Assembly: GCF_009859475.1 (NCBI RefSeq)
Contig: NZ_CP044549.1
Span: forward strand, 3,658,001-3,722,000
Reading direction: 5' to 3'
DNA from: Hydrogenophaga sp. BPS33
GTDB taxonomy: Bacteria > Pseudomonadota > Gammaproteobacteria > Burkholderiales > Burkholderiaceae_C
DNA length: 64,000 nt
The stretch's first letter is position 1. Each line of letters opens with the position of its first letter. The position numbers were made by a program, and so were the translations under genes. The notes beneath the pieces are model-generated. The model saw only the letters and a list, made by a program, of their open reading frames with translations, ran no database searches and was not told the origin of the DNA. Shown here piece after piece: positions 17,140-25,703 of the stretch.

Positions 17140-18384
17140 TCAGGTCGCGCTTCGTTGACGAGATTCAGTCTGTGTCGCCAACCAAATGCGGTTGAGCACG
17201 GGATTGCTCAAATCGCTGGTGTCAGACGCAAATGCGGCAGTCACTTTCTCAAACTGCGCCTGTGGCATTGCGGCAAGCTGCCGGTGCAAACACTTGCCGA
17301 AATCCGGGGAAGAAACGGCTTTGCGGACATCATCTTCAGTGAACGCCTCATTCCCGGATCGACCTGAAGCCTGTGCCGCCTTGTTGAAGACATCAACGCT
17401 CGGTAGCACGGTGCTGTCTTCGCCGGACGCCAACGCTTTCAGAACATTCCCCAAGTGGTGGTCCATCGTCTGAAGTTCGGGAGACATTCTCTGCAGCAGG
17501 ACAATGCTGGCGGCCAGGCTCACGTACTGCGCCGTGGCTCCGTCCATATAGGCATGGGGTCTCTCCACGGCCCGCCTTGCAGCCGGGGCCACATCATTCA
17601 GATCCTGCTCTGACAGTTCGCCCAGTCTCATCAACAACCGATCGTTGTAGTTCAAACCAAGCGCCGTCAACGGTCGCAAGATCGCCGAGAACGCCGCGTC
17701 AGGCGCACGCATGTCGGAAAAATTTCCCTTCAAGAGATGTTGGAGAAATTGATCCATGGGACCGTCTGCCGACCGCAAGACAGCATCGCGCCTCGCAATC
17801 TCCATCTGTATGCCGACGCTCAGTACTGCAACAGCCTGAGTGGGCGAGTTGTTTAGAAATGTGTTCGCGGCCTCGCCGAGCGATTTGAGTGCCTTTGAGG
17901 GCACTTCACCCAACTGGGTTTTCAAATGCTCCACGTCCGTTGTGCCGGCAATGTCTGCACTGCTGGACGAGTTCTGTTGCAAAGTTTCCAGGGCCGCGTT
18001 GAACTGCTGGATGATCCGCTGGCAATCGGGGTCCGCGCTCGCTGACAAGGCCACGATGAGCCGCGACATTTCTTTGTCCACTGCTTCTTTGACTTGCGGC
18101 GTACGGGTCGATGCATCGGGTGCTGCCTTGCTTGCGTCGCTCGACCGCCGAGGCACAGGTGCCGTGACGGCTGGTGAACGCGCACCGGGCCTTGGCGCCT
18201 CTTGACGGTTCATCGCCTTCTTTGAATTGGCCTGCGGCGCGTTGTCCCGTCTTGACCGTTTAAGGGATGTGTCAACGATGACCCCCTTGTTCCCCATCGT
18301 GCCCTGATCGGGTGCCTTCTGTGACTTGTCACCCGACTTCAGGTTTGGCAATGCCAGAAGCACCACGTTAGTTAATGCGTGCAT
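17140..18384 (-). CDS. Unknown protein, shorter member of a repeat family, effector-like
   Basis: I do not recognise this 414-residue protein. Residues 1-100 are rich in Ser, Pro, Lys and Arg and look disordered. A predicted helical module follows (about 101-205: an acidic start, MSRLIVAL, then KALKSLGEAANTFL and IQMEIARRDAVL). The same pattern occurs four times in the neighbouring larger protein. Nothing in it looks like a membrane segment or enzyme motif. Base composition is visibly more AT-rich than the flanking housekeeping genes, suggesting transfer. The low-complexity N-terminus and solenoid-like body are reminiscent of type III effectors, but this is inference and no secretion genes are in the window. 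Confidence 0.7.
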   Translation of the reverse strand: MHALTNVVLLALPNLKSGDKSQKAPDQGTMGNKGVIVDTSLKRSRRDNAPQANSKKAMNRQEAPRPGARSPAVTAPVPRRSSDASKAAPDASTRTPQVKEAVDKEMSRLIVALSASADPDCQRIIQQFNAALETLQQNSSSSADIAGTTDVEHLKTQLGEVPSKALKSLGEAANTFLNNSPTQAVAVLSVGIQMEIARRDAVLRSADGPMDQFLQHLLKGNFSDMRAPDAAFSAILRPLTALGLNYNDRLLMRLGELSEQDLNDVAPAARRAVERPHAYMDGATAQYVSLAASIVLLQRMSPELQTMDHHLGNVLKALASGEDSTVLPSVDVFNKAAQASGRSGNEAFTEDDVRKAVSSPDFGKCLHRQLAAMPQAQFEKVTAAFASDTSDLSNPVLNRIWLATQTESRQRSAT

Positions 18385-18527
18385 GTCAGCCCTTTCGCCG
18401 GTTCACCAGACGCGCAGAGATATGGCACCGGACCGACATAATGATTAAGTACCCATTTCAAGCTTCGGGTTTCATCACATACCCCTTTGGGGTGATGGGT
18501 GGCACGACGGCCGGTCCGCAAAGGCCG

Positions 18528-21071
18528 TCAGGAAGACTGACCGCCGTTAAGACCGCCTGGTGAGGTTCGGGCGGGCTGCCGCTGTTTCAGCTGCGCCTCA
18601 ATGGCGAGGCGAATGCCATCGACAACTCGATCTTCCACGTGAAGCAGATAGCCTTTGATCGCCACCGCCAAGGCTTGCAATTCACTGTGCGTCATCCGGA
18701 TCAATCGCTTGTTCAATCTGTCGGCGTATAGACCCAAAGCGGCATCGTCGTCGATGGGGTTGCCGTGGGGGGCTTGCATGGCCTCCACGAAATCCTTAAC
18801 GGCCGTCACCGCATTGAGATTGAAGGGATCTGTCGACAGCAGTGCAGCGAAGATCGCCGCCATTTTCGCGTCCGCTGTCTCAAGCCGTGCCTGCGCTTCG
18901 GTCTGGGCTTCTTGGCGGCGCTGGACCGCGCTGCTCACTGCCCGACCGAGTCGCCCGACGAGCGAATTCCCCTGGTCCACCGCATTCGTCCCCCGTGCCC
19001 TGTGTTGTTCCCCACCCGCGCGATCCGCCAGCACCGCCTTGGCCGCTGCGTGAATGTCTGCGACGACAGCATTTCCGCCTTTCAATTTCGCGGTCGCATC
19101 GACAAGGGCTTCCACGGCTCCCGGGCCTTTCGTTTCCAGTCGCGCCCGCAGGCGACGGATGTAGTTGTTATTCCCAATGGCCTGGACTTGGGACGAATTG
19201 TTTTTCTCCCGATTCTGCGAGGTTAAAAAACGCCGACTCTGTTCTTGAACCTGAGCGGCCGTCGCATCGCCAGACAAGAGGATCGTCAGGAGCGCGCTCA
19301 TTTCTTCGTCTGCAGATTCGAGGGGCTTCTCGGGTTCTTTGCTCATCGGCGTTTGCGTTGCCAAGACACTTTTGCCAAATGCCCTGGTTCGCGTGATCAA
19401 GGGCGGCACGTCCGTCGTGGAAGTGGAGCCGCTCTCCGCTCGATTGGAGGACTGGGCTGCATCGAAAGCCGTGAGGCGTTGTTCCAGCCGCAGCAGTTGT
19501 TGGTTAAACGGGTCCTTTGTGGCAGTCGAAGCATCTTTGTCTACTTCAGGGGCCCGGACATTCCAGCGTCTTGAAAGCCGCACAGCCCACGCGGCGTCGT
19601 CGCGCTCTTCCACCGTCATCCGTTCGATAGACCGCAGGTGATATTCCCTCACGATCCGCATCGCCAAATTTTGGTTCACCACATTGTTGAAGTCGGTGAG
19701 CTCTTGCAGCGTGAAGGAAGCGCCCGGAATTCGCTCCTTGGCATCGGCGTTTGGTGCGCGTTTCTGCGCTGTGTCGAACAGATAGGCAGCCTTCACGGCC
19801 AAGTCGTTCATCTCCACGCGAGACATCTGTGCCAAGACAGCCTCAGGGCCGTTTCTCTGTACGTTGGGCAATCGGCGCCGCAATTCGTCCGCCACGATGG
19901 CGTATTGCAGATGTGCGATGACGGCATCCGCACCCTCTTTTGCATAGGACCATACCGCCTCGCCCAGCTCCACCAAGCTGTTCGTTGACATCGTCTGCAA
20001 TCGCCATTGCAGGCGATCCATATACCCATCAATGGCGAACACGTCACCATGAGCGGATGGAACCTCCCGCGCCACCGTTTCCTGGAAACGCTGAATGCAC
20101 TGTGCAATGTGGAGGCTGTCTCTTGCTGGAAGGACATCCAACAGAGTCCCCAAGACCCTATCGACCCTTGCGAGAGGTGTACTCATGCGCAAGGACGGCG
20201 CCTCGTTCATGACATCCACCAGATCGGCAATCCATGGCTTGCGCCCTCTTTCCATAAAGTCCACGGCCGCGAGACGGGCTGCTTCCAGGTCTTTGCGATT
20301 CCACTTGTCAAAAATCTGGCACCAGAGATCTCGGCAATCGGCGAACGTCCCGACCGACTTCATGGCCGCATCGAACTGGCCAAAGTGGTGCCGAGCCACC
20401 GTGGTGTTTCCAGATACAAGACTGCGGAGGAATTGCATCCCTTCGCGTTCGACAGACTTCAACGCGTCTTCGCGCCTCAATAGCTCTGCTTGAGCAGCCA
20501 CATGGATGCGAGCGACGACTGCATGCACGTCTTGCAGAATCGACGCACTCTTGCTGAGAACATTCAGTTTGTCCCGCGGCATGGTTTCCAGTCTCGCTCG
20601 CAAGAGACCGTCGTACGGCTGGACAGAACTTGCAGACGAGTTCGGATCTGCAGTTGTGAGCGCCTTGACGAAATCTTCGGTCCGGGCCAACACCTTGTCC
20701 GCGGTTCCACCATCCGTGGCATGTCGCCTCAACGCCAGGAAGACCATCGTCATTTTCTGGCTCGCAAGGTCCTTGCCGTCTTTGCGACCGCTTGTGTCAT
20801 CGCCTCGGGCACTCTTGCTCGCGTTCAAGGGATCCGAGGATTTGCGAGTGTTGTGCGCAAGACGGACGTCTCCGGATTCGACGACGGTCGCCGCGCGTAC
20901 GTGCGACGTCGTCGTTCCCCCTTTGTTCGAGCGAGGCTTTTCAGCCTTCTCTACTTCGACCCCCCTGTTGGAGGACGTGTTCGCGGCCGTGTGGCCGCGA
21001 GGGCTTGCGGTTCGGCGATCGGGGACAGACCCGGGCTTTCCCTTTGTGGAGGTGATGTCGATTCGAGACAT
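18528..21071 (-). CDS. Large unknown protein with four helical repeats, effector-like
   Basis: This 847-residue protein has a disordered, Ser/Thr/Arg/Lys-rich N-terminus (about 1-100). Four related modules of roughly 95-100 residues lie at about 105-210, 310-405, 595-700 and 745-840. Their shared pattern is a MxxxxxALLS-type helix, a spacer, then a YxxRLRxRLExM helix, a hydrophobic LxxLxxAxxxL helix and a VVxxIHxAxxAEL helix ending in basic residues. The smaller protein encoded downstream on the same strand has one more copy. Composition is lower in GC than the flanks. No catalytic motif or membrane span was seen. A secreted or scaffold protein is possible; function is unknown. Confidence 0.7.
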   Translation of the reverse strand: MSRIDITSTKGKPGSVPDRRTASPRGHTAANTSSNRGVEVEKAEKPRSNKGGTTTSHVRAATVVESGDVRLAHNTRKSSDPLNASKSARGDDTSGRKDGKDLASQKMTMVFLALRRHATDGGTADKVLARTEDFVKALTTADPNSSASSVQPYDGLLRARLETMPRDKLNVLSKSASILQDVHAVVARIHVAAQAELLRREDALKSVEREGMQFLRSLVSGNTTVARHHFGQFDAAMKSVGTFADCRDLWCQIFDKWNRKDLEAARLAAVDFMERGRKPWIADLVDVMNEAPSLRMSTPLARVDRVLGTLLDVLPARDSLHIAQCIQRFQETVAREVPSAHGDVFAIDGYMDRLQWRLQTMSTNSLVELGEAVWSYAKEGADAVIAHLQYAIVADELRRRLPNVQRNGPEAVLAQMSRVEMNDLAVKAAYLFDTAQKRAPNADAKERIPGASFTLQELTDFNNVVNQNLAMRIVREYHLRSIERMTVEERDDAAWAVRLSRRWNVRAPEVDKDASTATKDPFNQQLLRLEQRLTAFDAAQSSNRAESGSTSTTDVPPLITRTRAFGKSVLATQTPMSKEPEKPLESADEEMSALLTILLSGDATAAQVQEQSRRFLTSQNREKNNSSQVQAIGNNNYIRRLRARLETKGPGAVEALVDATAKLKGGNAVVADIHAAAKAVLADRAGGEQHRARGTNAVDQGNSLVGRLGRAVSSAVQRRQEAQTEAQARLETADAKMAAIFAALLSTDPFNLNAVTAVKDFVEAMQAPHGNPIDDDAALGLYADRLNKRLIRMTHSELQALAVAIKGYLLHVEDRVVDGIRLAIEAQLKQRQPARTSPGGLNGGQSS

Positions 21072-21260
21072 AGGTGGCTTCCCGCCGGATCAACCGCTGC
21101 ACACCGATGTGGCACCGTGCCGACACCCCTGCGTGTAACCGTCGGGGGTATGTGGTTCCCGGACATAGCGGTTGGACCGGTTGCGCGAGCTCGTGTCGAC
21201 AAACACTCGAGCGCAATCACATGGCGAGGCAGCTTCCCGTTATGCCCCGGAGCGAAGACC

Positions 21261-21520
21261 CTATTGACGAATCTTGCCGTCCGGCACTTTGCCCGCGCCA
21301 TCGCGGATCGCTTCAAGCTGCGCCCGAGTGAACGTGGTTCCAGGAATGACGGTTGCCGAGGAGGCCTTTGCGGCAGTATTCGATGGGTGCGCAAGAAGGT
21401 GAGACGCGAAAGCTGTACGCAGATTCCGTTGATCTTTTCGCCAATGATTGCAATCTCGGGATCCTTCGCTTTGCCTTGAAGTTTCCAGCGAATCGCCCCC
21501 GCCATGACCCCGATTCTTTC
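21261..21520 (-). pseudogene. Possible frameshifted gene remnant
   Basis: The 451-base gap before the LysR gene holds protein-like sequence split over two minus-strand frames. One frame reads GNALIERIGVMAGAIRWKLQ (about 21450-21540). A second frame ends at a TAG (21261-21263) after FTRAQLEAIRDGAGKVPDGK. The join lies around 21430. The phrase IPGTTFTRAQL in the second frame resembles IPGASFTLQEL of the 847-residue neighbour, so it may be debris of another family member. Neither frame has a good start. The rest of the gap (21072-21260) is the presumed promoter side of the large gene and shows nothing clear. Confidence 0.3.
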
Positions 21521-21522
21521 GA

Positions 21523-22467
21523 TCAACGCGTTGCCGGCGAAGGGGTCACTACCGTTTTCAGACTGAGCCGATGCCCCCACGCCTCCACCGTCTCGCGCAG
21601 CAGGCGCGCGACGATCTTGCTGGCCGGCGTGAGCTGGCCCTGCCTGGGCAGCGCGAGCGTGACGTGGCGGCGCAGATCGGGGTTGACCACGCGCGCGGCC
21701 TGCAAGTGGCCCGCGCGCAACTCGGCATCGATGGAAAATGGGCCGAGCAGCGAGTACAGGCCCGGCGTGTGCGCCACCAACTCCTTCTGCACGCGCAGCG
21801 AATCCGCCTCCACCTCGGCCTGCAGCACGAAGCCCTTGCTGCGCGCCGTCTCGTCGAGCACGGCGCGCCAGTGCGCGGGCCGGCGTGGCAACACCAGGCG
21901 CAGCCCGGCGAGCCGCGCGAACTCGAACGAATCGTGCTGCGTCAGCGGATCGCCCGGACGCGACACAAGGTAGGTGCCGGCCACCGCGAGCAGTTGCTCG
22001 TCCGCGCCCGTGGGCTTCTGGTAGCGGAACAAAATCGCCATGTCCACGCTGCCCATGTCCAGCAGCGTGTCGAGCTCGCCGCCCTGCCCTTCGCGCACAT
22101 TGAGCTTGATCTTCGGAAACTCTGCCTTGAGACGCAAGAAAACGTGGGTGATCAGCGGGTGCGCCGCCGAGGGCAGGATGCCCAGCCGCACCTCGCCCAT
22201 GGGCTCGCCTGCATCGACGCGGATGTCCGCCAGCAACTGGTCGGTCTCGCGCACCCAGCTGCGCACCCGGGCCTGCACGTGCTGGCCCAGATCGGTCAGC
22301 GTCACACCCCGCCCGGTGCGGCGGAACAGCGCGCCGCCGCATTGTTTTTCCAGGTCGCCGATCTGCCGGCTGATGTGCGACTGCACCGTCTGCCGCAAGG
22401 CGGCGGCCTTGGTGAAGCTGCCCAGTTCGGCCACTTCGAGGAACAGCCGGAAGTCATTGGGGTTCAT
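21523..22467 (-). CDS. LysR-family regulator of the divergent FAH/hydantoinase operon
   Basis: The 314-residue protein has the LysR helix-turn-helix at residues 4-63 (FLEVAELGSFTKAAALRQTV, then HISRQIGDLEKQCGGALFRR) and an effector domain starting near residue 93 (VRLGILPSAAHPL). The ATG is chosen because of a GGAG ribosome site; the frame runs further upstream into the shared promoter. It is divergent from the FAH-HyuAB operon with 145 bases between, where a 16-base interrupted palindrome is a candidate binding site. The natural inducer is unknown. Confidence 0.85.
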   Translation of the reverse strand: MNPNDFRLFLEVAELGSFTKAAALRQTVQSHISRQIGDLEKQCGGALFRRTGRGVTLTDLGQHVQARVRSWVRETDQLLADIRVDAGEPMGEVRLGILPSAAHPLITHVFLRLKAEFPKIKLNVREGQGGELDTLLDMGSVDMAILFRYQKPTGADEQLLAVAGTYLVSRPGDPLTQHDSFEFARLAGLRLVLPRRPAHWRAVLDETARSKGFVLQAEVEADSLRVQKELVAHTPGLYSLLGPFSIDAELRAGHLQAARVVNPDLRRHVTLALPRQGQLTPASKIVARLLRETVEAWGHRLSLKTVVTPSPATR

Positions 22468-22488
22468 GGGACATCTCCATTTTCTGAT

Positions 22489-22504
22489 ATGCCAATCGAG
22501 GCAT
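22489..22504. promoter_or_regulatory. Interrupted palindrome, candidate LysR operator
   Basis: ATGCC-AATCGA-GGCAT is a perfect 5-bp inverted repeat with a 6-base spacer. It lies 21 bases upstream of the LysR start and about 110 bases upstream of the FAH gene. LysR recognition sites are usually interrupted dyads of this size with a T-N11-A core; here the T to A spacing is N12. Confidence 0.4.
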
Positions 22505-22612
22505 GACTGAAATCTGGGTTTGCATTCTATGCAGATGGCAACCGCATTTCTAGACTCCGCTTCCATCACCCCGCGCTGTCCGCAGCGCCTCTTGATCACG
22601 GAGACAAACCGC

Positions 22613-23464
22613 ATGCAACTCGCCAGCTTTGAACACGACGGCCGCGCCAGCTACGGCCTGGTGGGTGCCGATGGCCGCCACCTTCCTGCCCCGGCCGCGT
22701 TCCAGGCGCGCTTCGCCGACCTCAAGGCCGCGATCGCGGCCGGCGAACTTACCGCGCTCAAGACCGCCGCCGAGGCGGCTGGCGTGTCGCTCACCGCCCA
22801 GCAGGTGCGCCTGCTGCCGGTGATCCCCAACCCGGGCAAGCTGATTTGCGTGGGCCTCAACTACAAGACCCACGTGGCCGAAACCAAGCGCGCAGACAGC
22901 GAATTCCCTTCGTTGTTCCTGCGATTCAACGACAGTCTGGCCGCGCACGGCGAGACCGTGCTGCGGCCTTCTTTCTCCGAGCGCTTCGACTGGGAAGGCG
23001 AGCTCGCCTTCGTGATCGGCAAGGGCGGACGCCACATCGCCAAGGAAAACGCCTTCGAGCACATCGCCGGTTATGCCTGCTTCAACGACGTGAGCGTGCG
23101 CGACTGGCAGCGCCACACCCACCAGTTCACGCCCGGCAAGAACTTCCCCGGTACGGGCCCGTTCGGCCCGTTCCTGGCCACGCGCGACGAGGTGCCCGAC
23201 GTGACGGCGCTGCAACTGCAGACCCGCCTGAACGGCCAGGTGGTGCAGAACGCCAGCGTGGGCGACCTGATCTTCGACATTCCGACCATCGTCGCCTACA
23301 TCTCGCGCTTCACGCCGCTCTCGCCCGGCGACGTGATCGCCACCGGCACGCCCGGTGGCGTGGGCGACCGCCGCGAGCCGCCGCTCTACATGAAGGAAGG
23401 CGACGTGGTCGAGGTCGAAATCACCGGCCTGGGCATCCTCCGCAACCCCATCGGCGTCGTATGA
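22613..23464 (+). CDS. Fumarylacetoacetate hydrolase-family protein
   Basis: The 283-residue protein has the FAH C-terminal fold used by hydrolases, hydratases, isomerases and decarboxylases of diketo or oxo acids. The metal-binding acidic residues are in FDWEGELAFVIGKGGRHI (Glu-x-Glu) and in the Asp of ACFNDVSVRDWQ. KNFPGTGPFGPF and GDVIATGTPGGVG are also conserved active-site segments. The start ATG has a GGAGACA ribosome site. It is the first gene of an operon with HyuA/HyuB, so the product likely acts on a ring-opened or oxo-acid intermediate; the substrate cannot be assigned. A GC-rich palindromic repeat lies between it and hyuA. Confidence 0.88.
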   Translation: MQLASFEHDGRASYGLVGADGRHLPAPAAFQARFADLKAAIAAGELTALKTAAEAAGVSLTAQQVRLLPVIPNPGKLICVGLNYKTHVAETKRADSEFPSLFLRFNDSLAAHGETVLRPSFSERFDWEGELAFVIGKGGRHIAKENAFEHIAGYACFNDVSVRDWQRHTHQFTPGKNFPGTGPFGPFLATRDEVPDVTALQLQTRLNGQVVQNASVGDLIFDIPTIVAYISRFTPLSPGDVIATGTPGGVGDRREPPLYMKEGDVVEVEITGLGILRNPIGVV

Positions 23465-23465
23465 G

Positions 23466-23580
23466 GAACACCCCCCTGCGCCGCTGCGCGGCTTCCCCCC
23501 TCCGTGGCGCGCCTGCGGCGCTTCGAGGGGGGACGGCATCTCGGGCCGGCACGGCCGGACCCTTGATGCCCCTGGATCGC
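23466..23580 (+). repeat. GC-rich palindromic intergenic repeat, copy 1
   Basis: A block of about 65 bases runs from a C-rich tract through GCGCGCCTGCGGCGC to a GAGGGGGGACGG tract and continues into a less conserved tail. C and G tracts at the two ends can pair, giving a strong hairpin. Closely related copies occur at 54323-54560 (two, same orientation) and 59990-60255 (two, inverted). This copy sits inside an operon, between the FAH gene and hyuA. Confidence 0.75.
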
Positions 23581-23606
23581 GTCGTCTCCCTAAACAACCC
23601 AACACC

Positions 23607-25703
23607 ATGAGCAACACAAACCTCACCCCGCCCGACGCGCGACTGCGCGTGGCCGTCGACATCGGCGGCACCTTCACCGACATGGCCGCGTTCGATGAGG
23701 TCACCGGCCAGCTGCTGTTCGGCAAGGCCTTGTCCACGCACGGCCAGTTGGTCAACGGCATCCAGGCCACGCTGGACAGCGCCGACATCGACCTGCGCGA
23801 CGGCCACCTGTTCCTGCACGGCTCCACCATCGCCATCAACACGCTGCTGGAACGCAATGGCGCGAAGACCGCGTTGCTGATCACCGAAGGCTTTCGCGAC
23901 ATTTACGAGATCGGCCGCGTCAACCGGCCCGATGCCTACAACCTGTTTTTCAACAAGCACGAACCGCTGGTGAAGCGCTCGCTGCGCTTTGAAGTGGCCG
24001 AGCGCCTGCGCGCCGATGGCAGCACGCACAAGCCGCTGAACGAAGACGCCGTGCGCGAGCTGGCGCGCGAACTCGGTGGCAAGGACATCGAGGCCGTGGC
24101 CGTGCTGCTGCTGCACTCCTACCGCAACCCGGCGCACGAACAGCGCGTGAAGCAGATCCTGCAAGAGGAACTGCCCGCTGCCTTCGTGTGCGCTTCGCAC
24201 GAACTGAGCCAGGAATACCGCGAGTTCGAACGCGTCTCCACCGCCGTGGCCAACGCGTATGTCGGCCCACGCGTGTCGGCCTACCTCGGCCAGCTCGAAG
24301 AACACCTGGGCAACAAGGGCTTCGAAGGCGACTTCTACGTGGTGCAGTCCACCGGCGGCCTGTTCCCCAGCGAGCACGCCCGCCGCGATTGTGTGCGCAT
24401 GCTCGAATCCGGCCCGGCGGCCGGCGTGATCGGCGCGCAGGCCATCTGCGCGCAGCTCGGCATGGGCGATGCGATTGCCTTCGACATGGGCGGCACCACG
24501 GCCAAGGCCGGCGTCATCAGCGAAGGCCGGCCTTTGACCACAGGCAGTGCACTGATCGGCGGCTACGAGCGCGCCCTGCCGATCCAGATTCCGATGATGG
24601 ACATCCACGAAGTCGGCACGGGCGGCGGCTCCATCGCCCGCGTGGAAACCGGCAACGCGCTGCGCGTGGGCCCGCAAAGCGCGGGCTCCATTCCCGGCCC
24701 GGTGGCCTACGGCAGGGGCGGCACCGAACCCACGGTGACCGACGCCAACCTGCTGCTCGGCCGTCTCGATGCGGATCACTTCCTCGGCGGCGAACTCAAA
24801 CTCGACCTGGCCGGCACACAACGCCAGATGGACGAGCGCGTGGCCAAGCCTTTGGGGCTGGACGCCACCGCTGCGGCCGACGGCATCCTGCGCATCGCGG
24901 TGACGCAGATGTCGCACGCGGTGAAGGCCGTGACCACCGAGCGCGGCCTGGACGCCGGCAGCTTCACCATGGTGGTCTACGGAGGCGCAGGCCCGTTGCA
25001 CGCCTCGGCCATCGCCCGCGAAATCGGCATCCGCAAGGTGCTCATTCCGTACGCGCCCGGCTACTTCTCGGCCTACGGCATGTTGTTCTCCGACCTGCGC
25101 TACGACTACGTGCGCTCGGTGTTCCGCAAACTCAACGACGTGTCCTTCGACGAGATCGAGACACTCTACAAGGGCATGGAAGACGAAGGCCGCGCGGCGT
25201 TGGCGCAGTCCGGCATTCAGCCCGACGGCATCGTGATCGAGCGCGCCGCCGACATGCGTTACGTGGGCCAGGAACACGCGGTCACGGTGGACCTGCCTGC
25301 CGCCTTCTTCGCCGACAAGGACCGCTCGGCCATCAAAAACCATTTCGACCAGGTGCACAAGGTGCGCTACGGCACCTCCGCACCGGCCGAACCGGCCGAC
25401 CTGGTGAGCCTGCGCGTGACCGTGCTGGGCACCATGAAGAAGCCACCGCGCCACCACGTGGACGAAGGCGCGGCGCAGCCCGAAGCCGCCGCCCTGCGCG
25501 GCACCAAGGCGGTGTACTTCCGCAGCGGCGGCTGGGCCGACACGCCGGTGTACAAGCGCGATCTGCTGCGCGCCGGCAACCTCATCGCCGGGCCGGCGCT
25601 GATCGAAGAACACGCCTCCACCACCGTGGTCCAGCCCGGCGACGAACTGCGCGTCGATGGCCTGGGCAATCTGCAAATCGCCATTGGGAGCGACCGCTCA
25701 TGA
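23607..25703 (+). CDS. hyuA: Hydantoinase/oxoprolinase subunit A (HyuA family)
   Basis: The 698-residue subunit has the actin-like ATPase fold used by ATP-dependent hydantoinases, 5-oxoprolinases and acetone/acetophenone carboxylases. The N-terminal phosphate-binding motif is VAVDIGGTFTDMAAFDE. A second phosphate loop, AFDMGGTTAKAGVI, lies near residue 294, and VYGGAGPLHASAIA near residue 457. It ends in ATGA overlapping hyuB, so the two subunits are coupled and presumably form one enzyme. ATP-dependent opening or carboxylation of a small ring or ketone fits the family. The substrate is not predictable from sequence. Confidence 0.92.
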   Translation: MSNTNLTPPDARLRVAVDIGGTFTDMAAFDEVTGQLLFGKALSTHGQLVNGIQATLDSADIDLRDGHLFLHGSTIAINTLLERNGAKTALLITEGFRDIYEIGRVNRPDAYNLFFNKHEPLVKRSLRFEVAERLRADGSTHKPLNEDAVRELARELGGKDIEAVAVLLLHSYRNPAHEQRVKQILQEELPAAFVCASHELSQEYREFERVSTAVANAYVGPRVSAYLGQLEEHLGNKGFEGDFYVVQSTGGLFPSEHARRDCVRMLESGPAAGVIGAQAICAQLGMGDAIAFDMGGTTAKAGVISEGRPLTTGSALIGGYERALPIQIPMMDIHEVGTGGGSIARVETGNALRVGPQSAGSIPGPVAYGRGGTEPTVTDANLLLGRLDADHFLGGELKLDLAGTQRQMDERVAKPLGLDATAAADGILRIAVTQMSHAVKAVTTERGLDAGSFTMVVYGGAGPLHASAIAREIGIRKVLIPYAPGYFSAYGMLFSDLRYDYVRSVFRKLNDVSFDEIETLYKGMEDEGRAALAQSGIQPDGIVIERAADMRYVGQEHAVTVDLPAAFFADKDRSAIKNHFDQVHKVRYGTSAPAEPADLVSLRVTVLGTMKKPPRHHVDEGAAQPEAAALRGTKAVYFRSGGWADTPVYKRDLLRAGNLIAGPALIEEHASTTVVQPGDELRVDGLGNLQIAIGSDRS

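Noticed and set aside
21072..21260. Type III regulatory (PIP or hrp) box upstream of the large repeat protein
   Set aside because: I looked for TTCG-N16-TTCG and GGAACC-type boxes on the proper strand and found no acceptable match.
23421..25676. 751-residue minus-strand frame opposite hyuA
   Set aside because: Shadow of a confident hyuA gene, with the same Arg/His/Ala bias and no recognisable motif.
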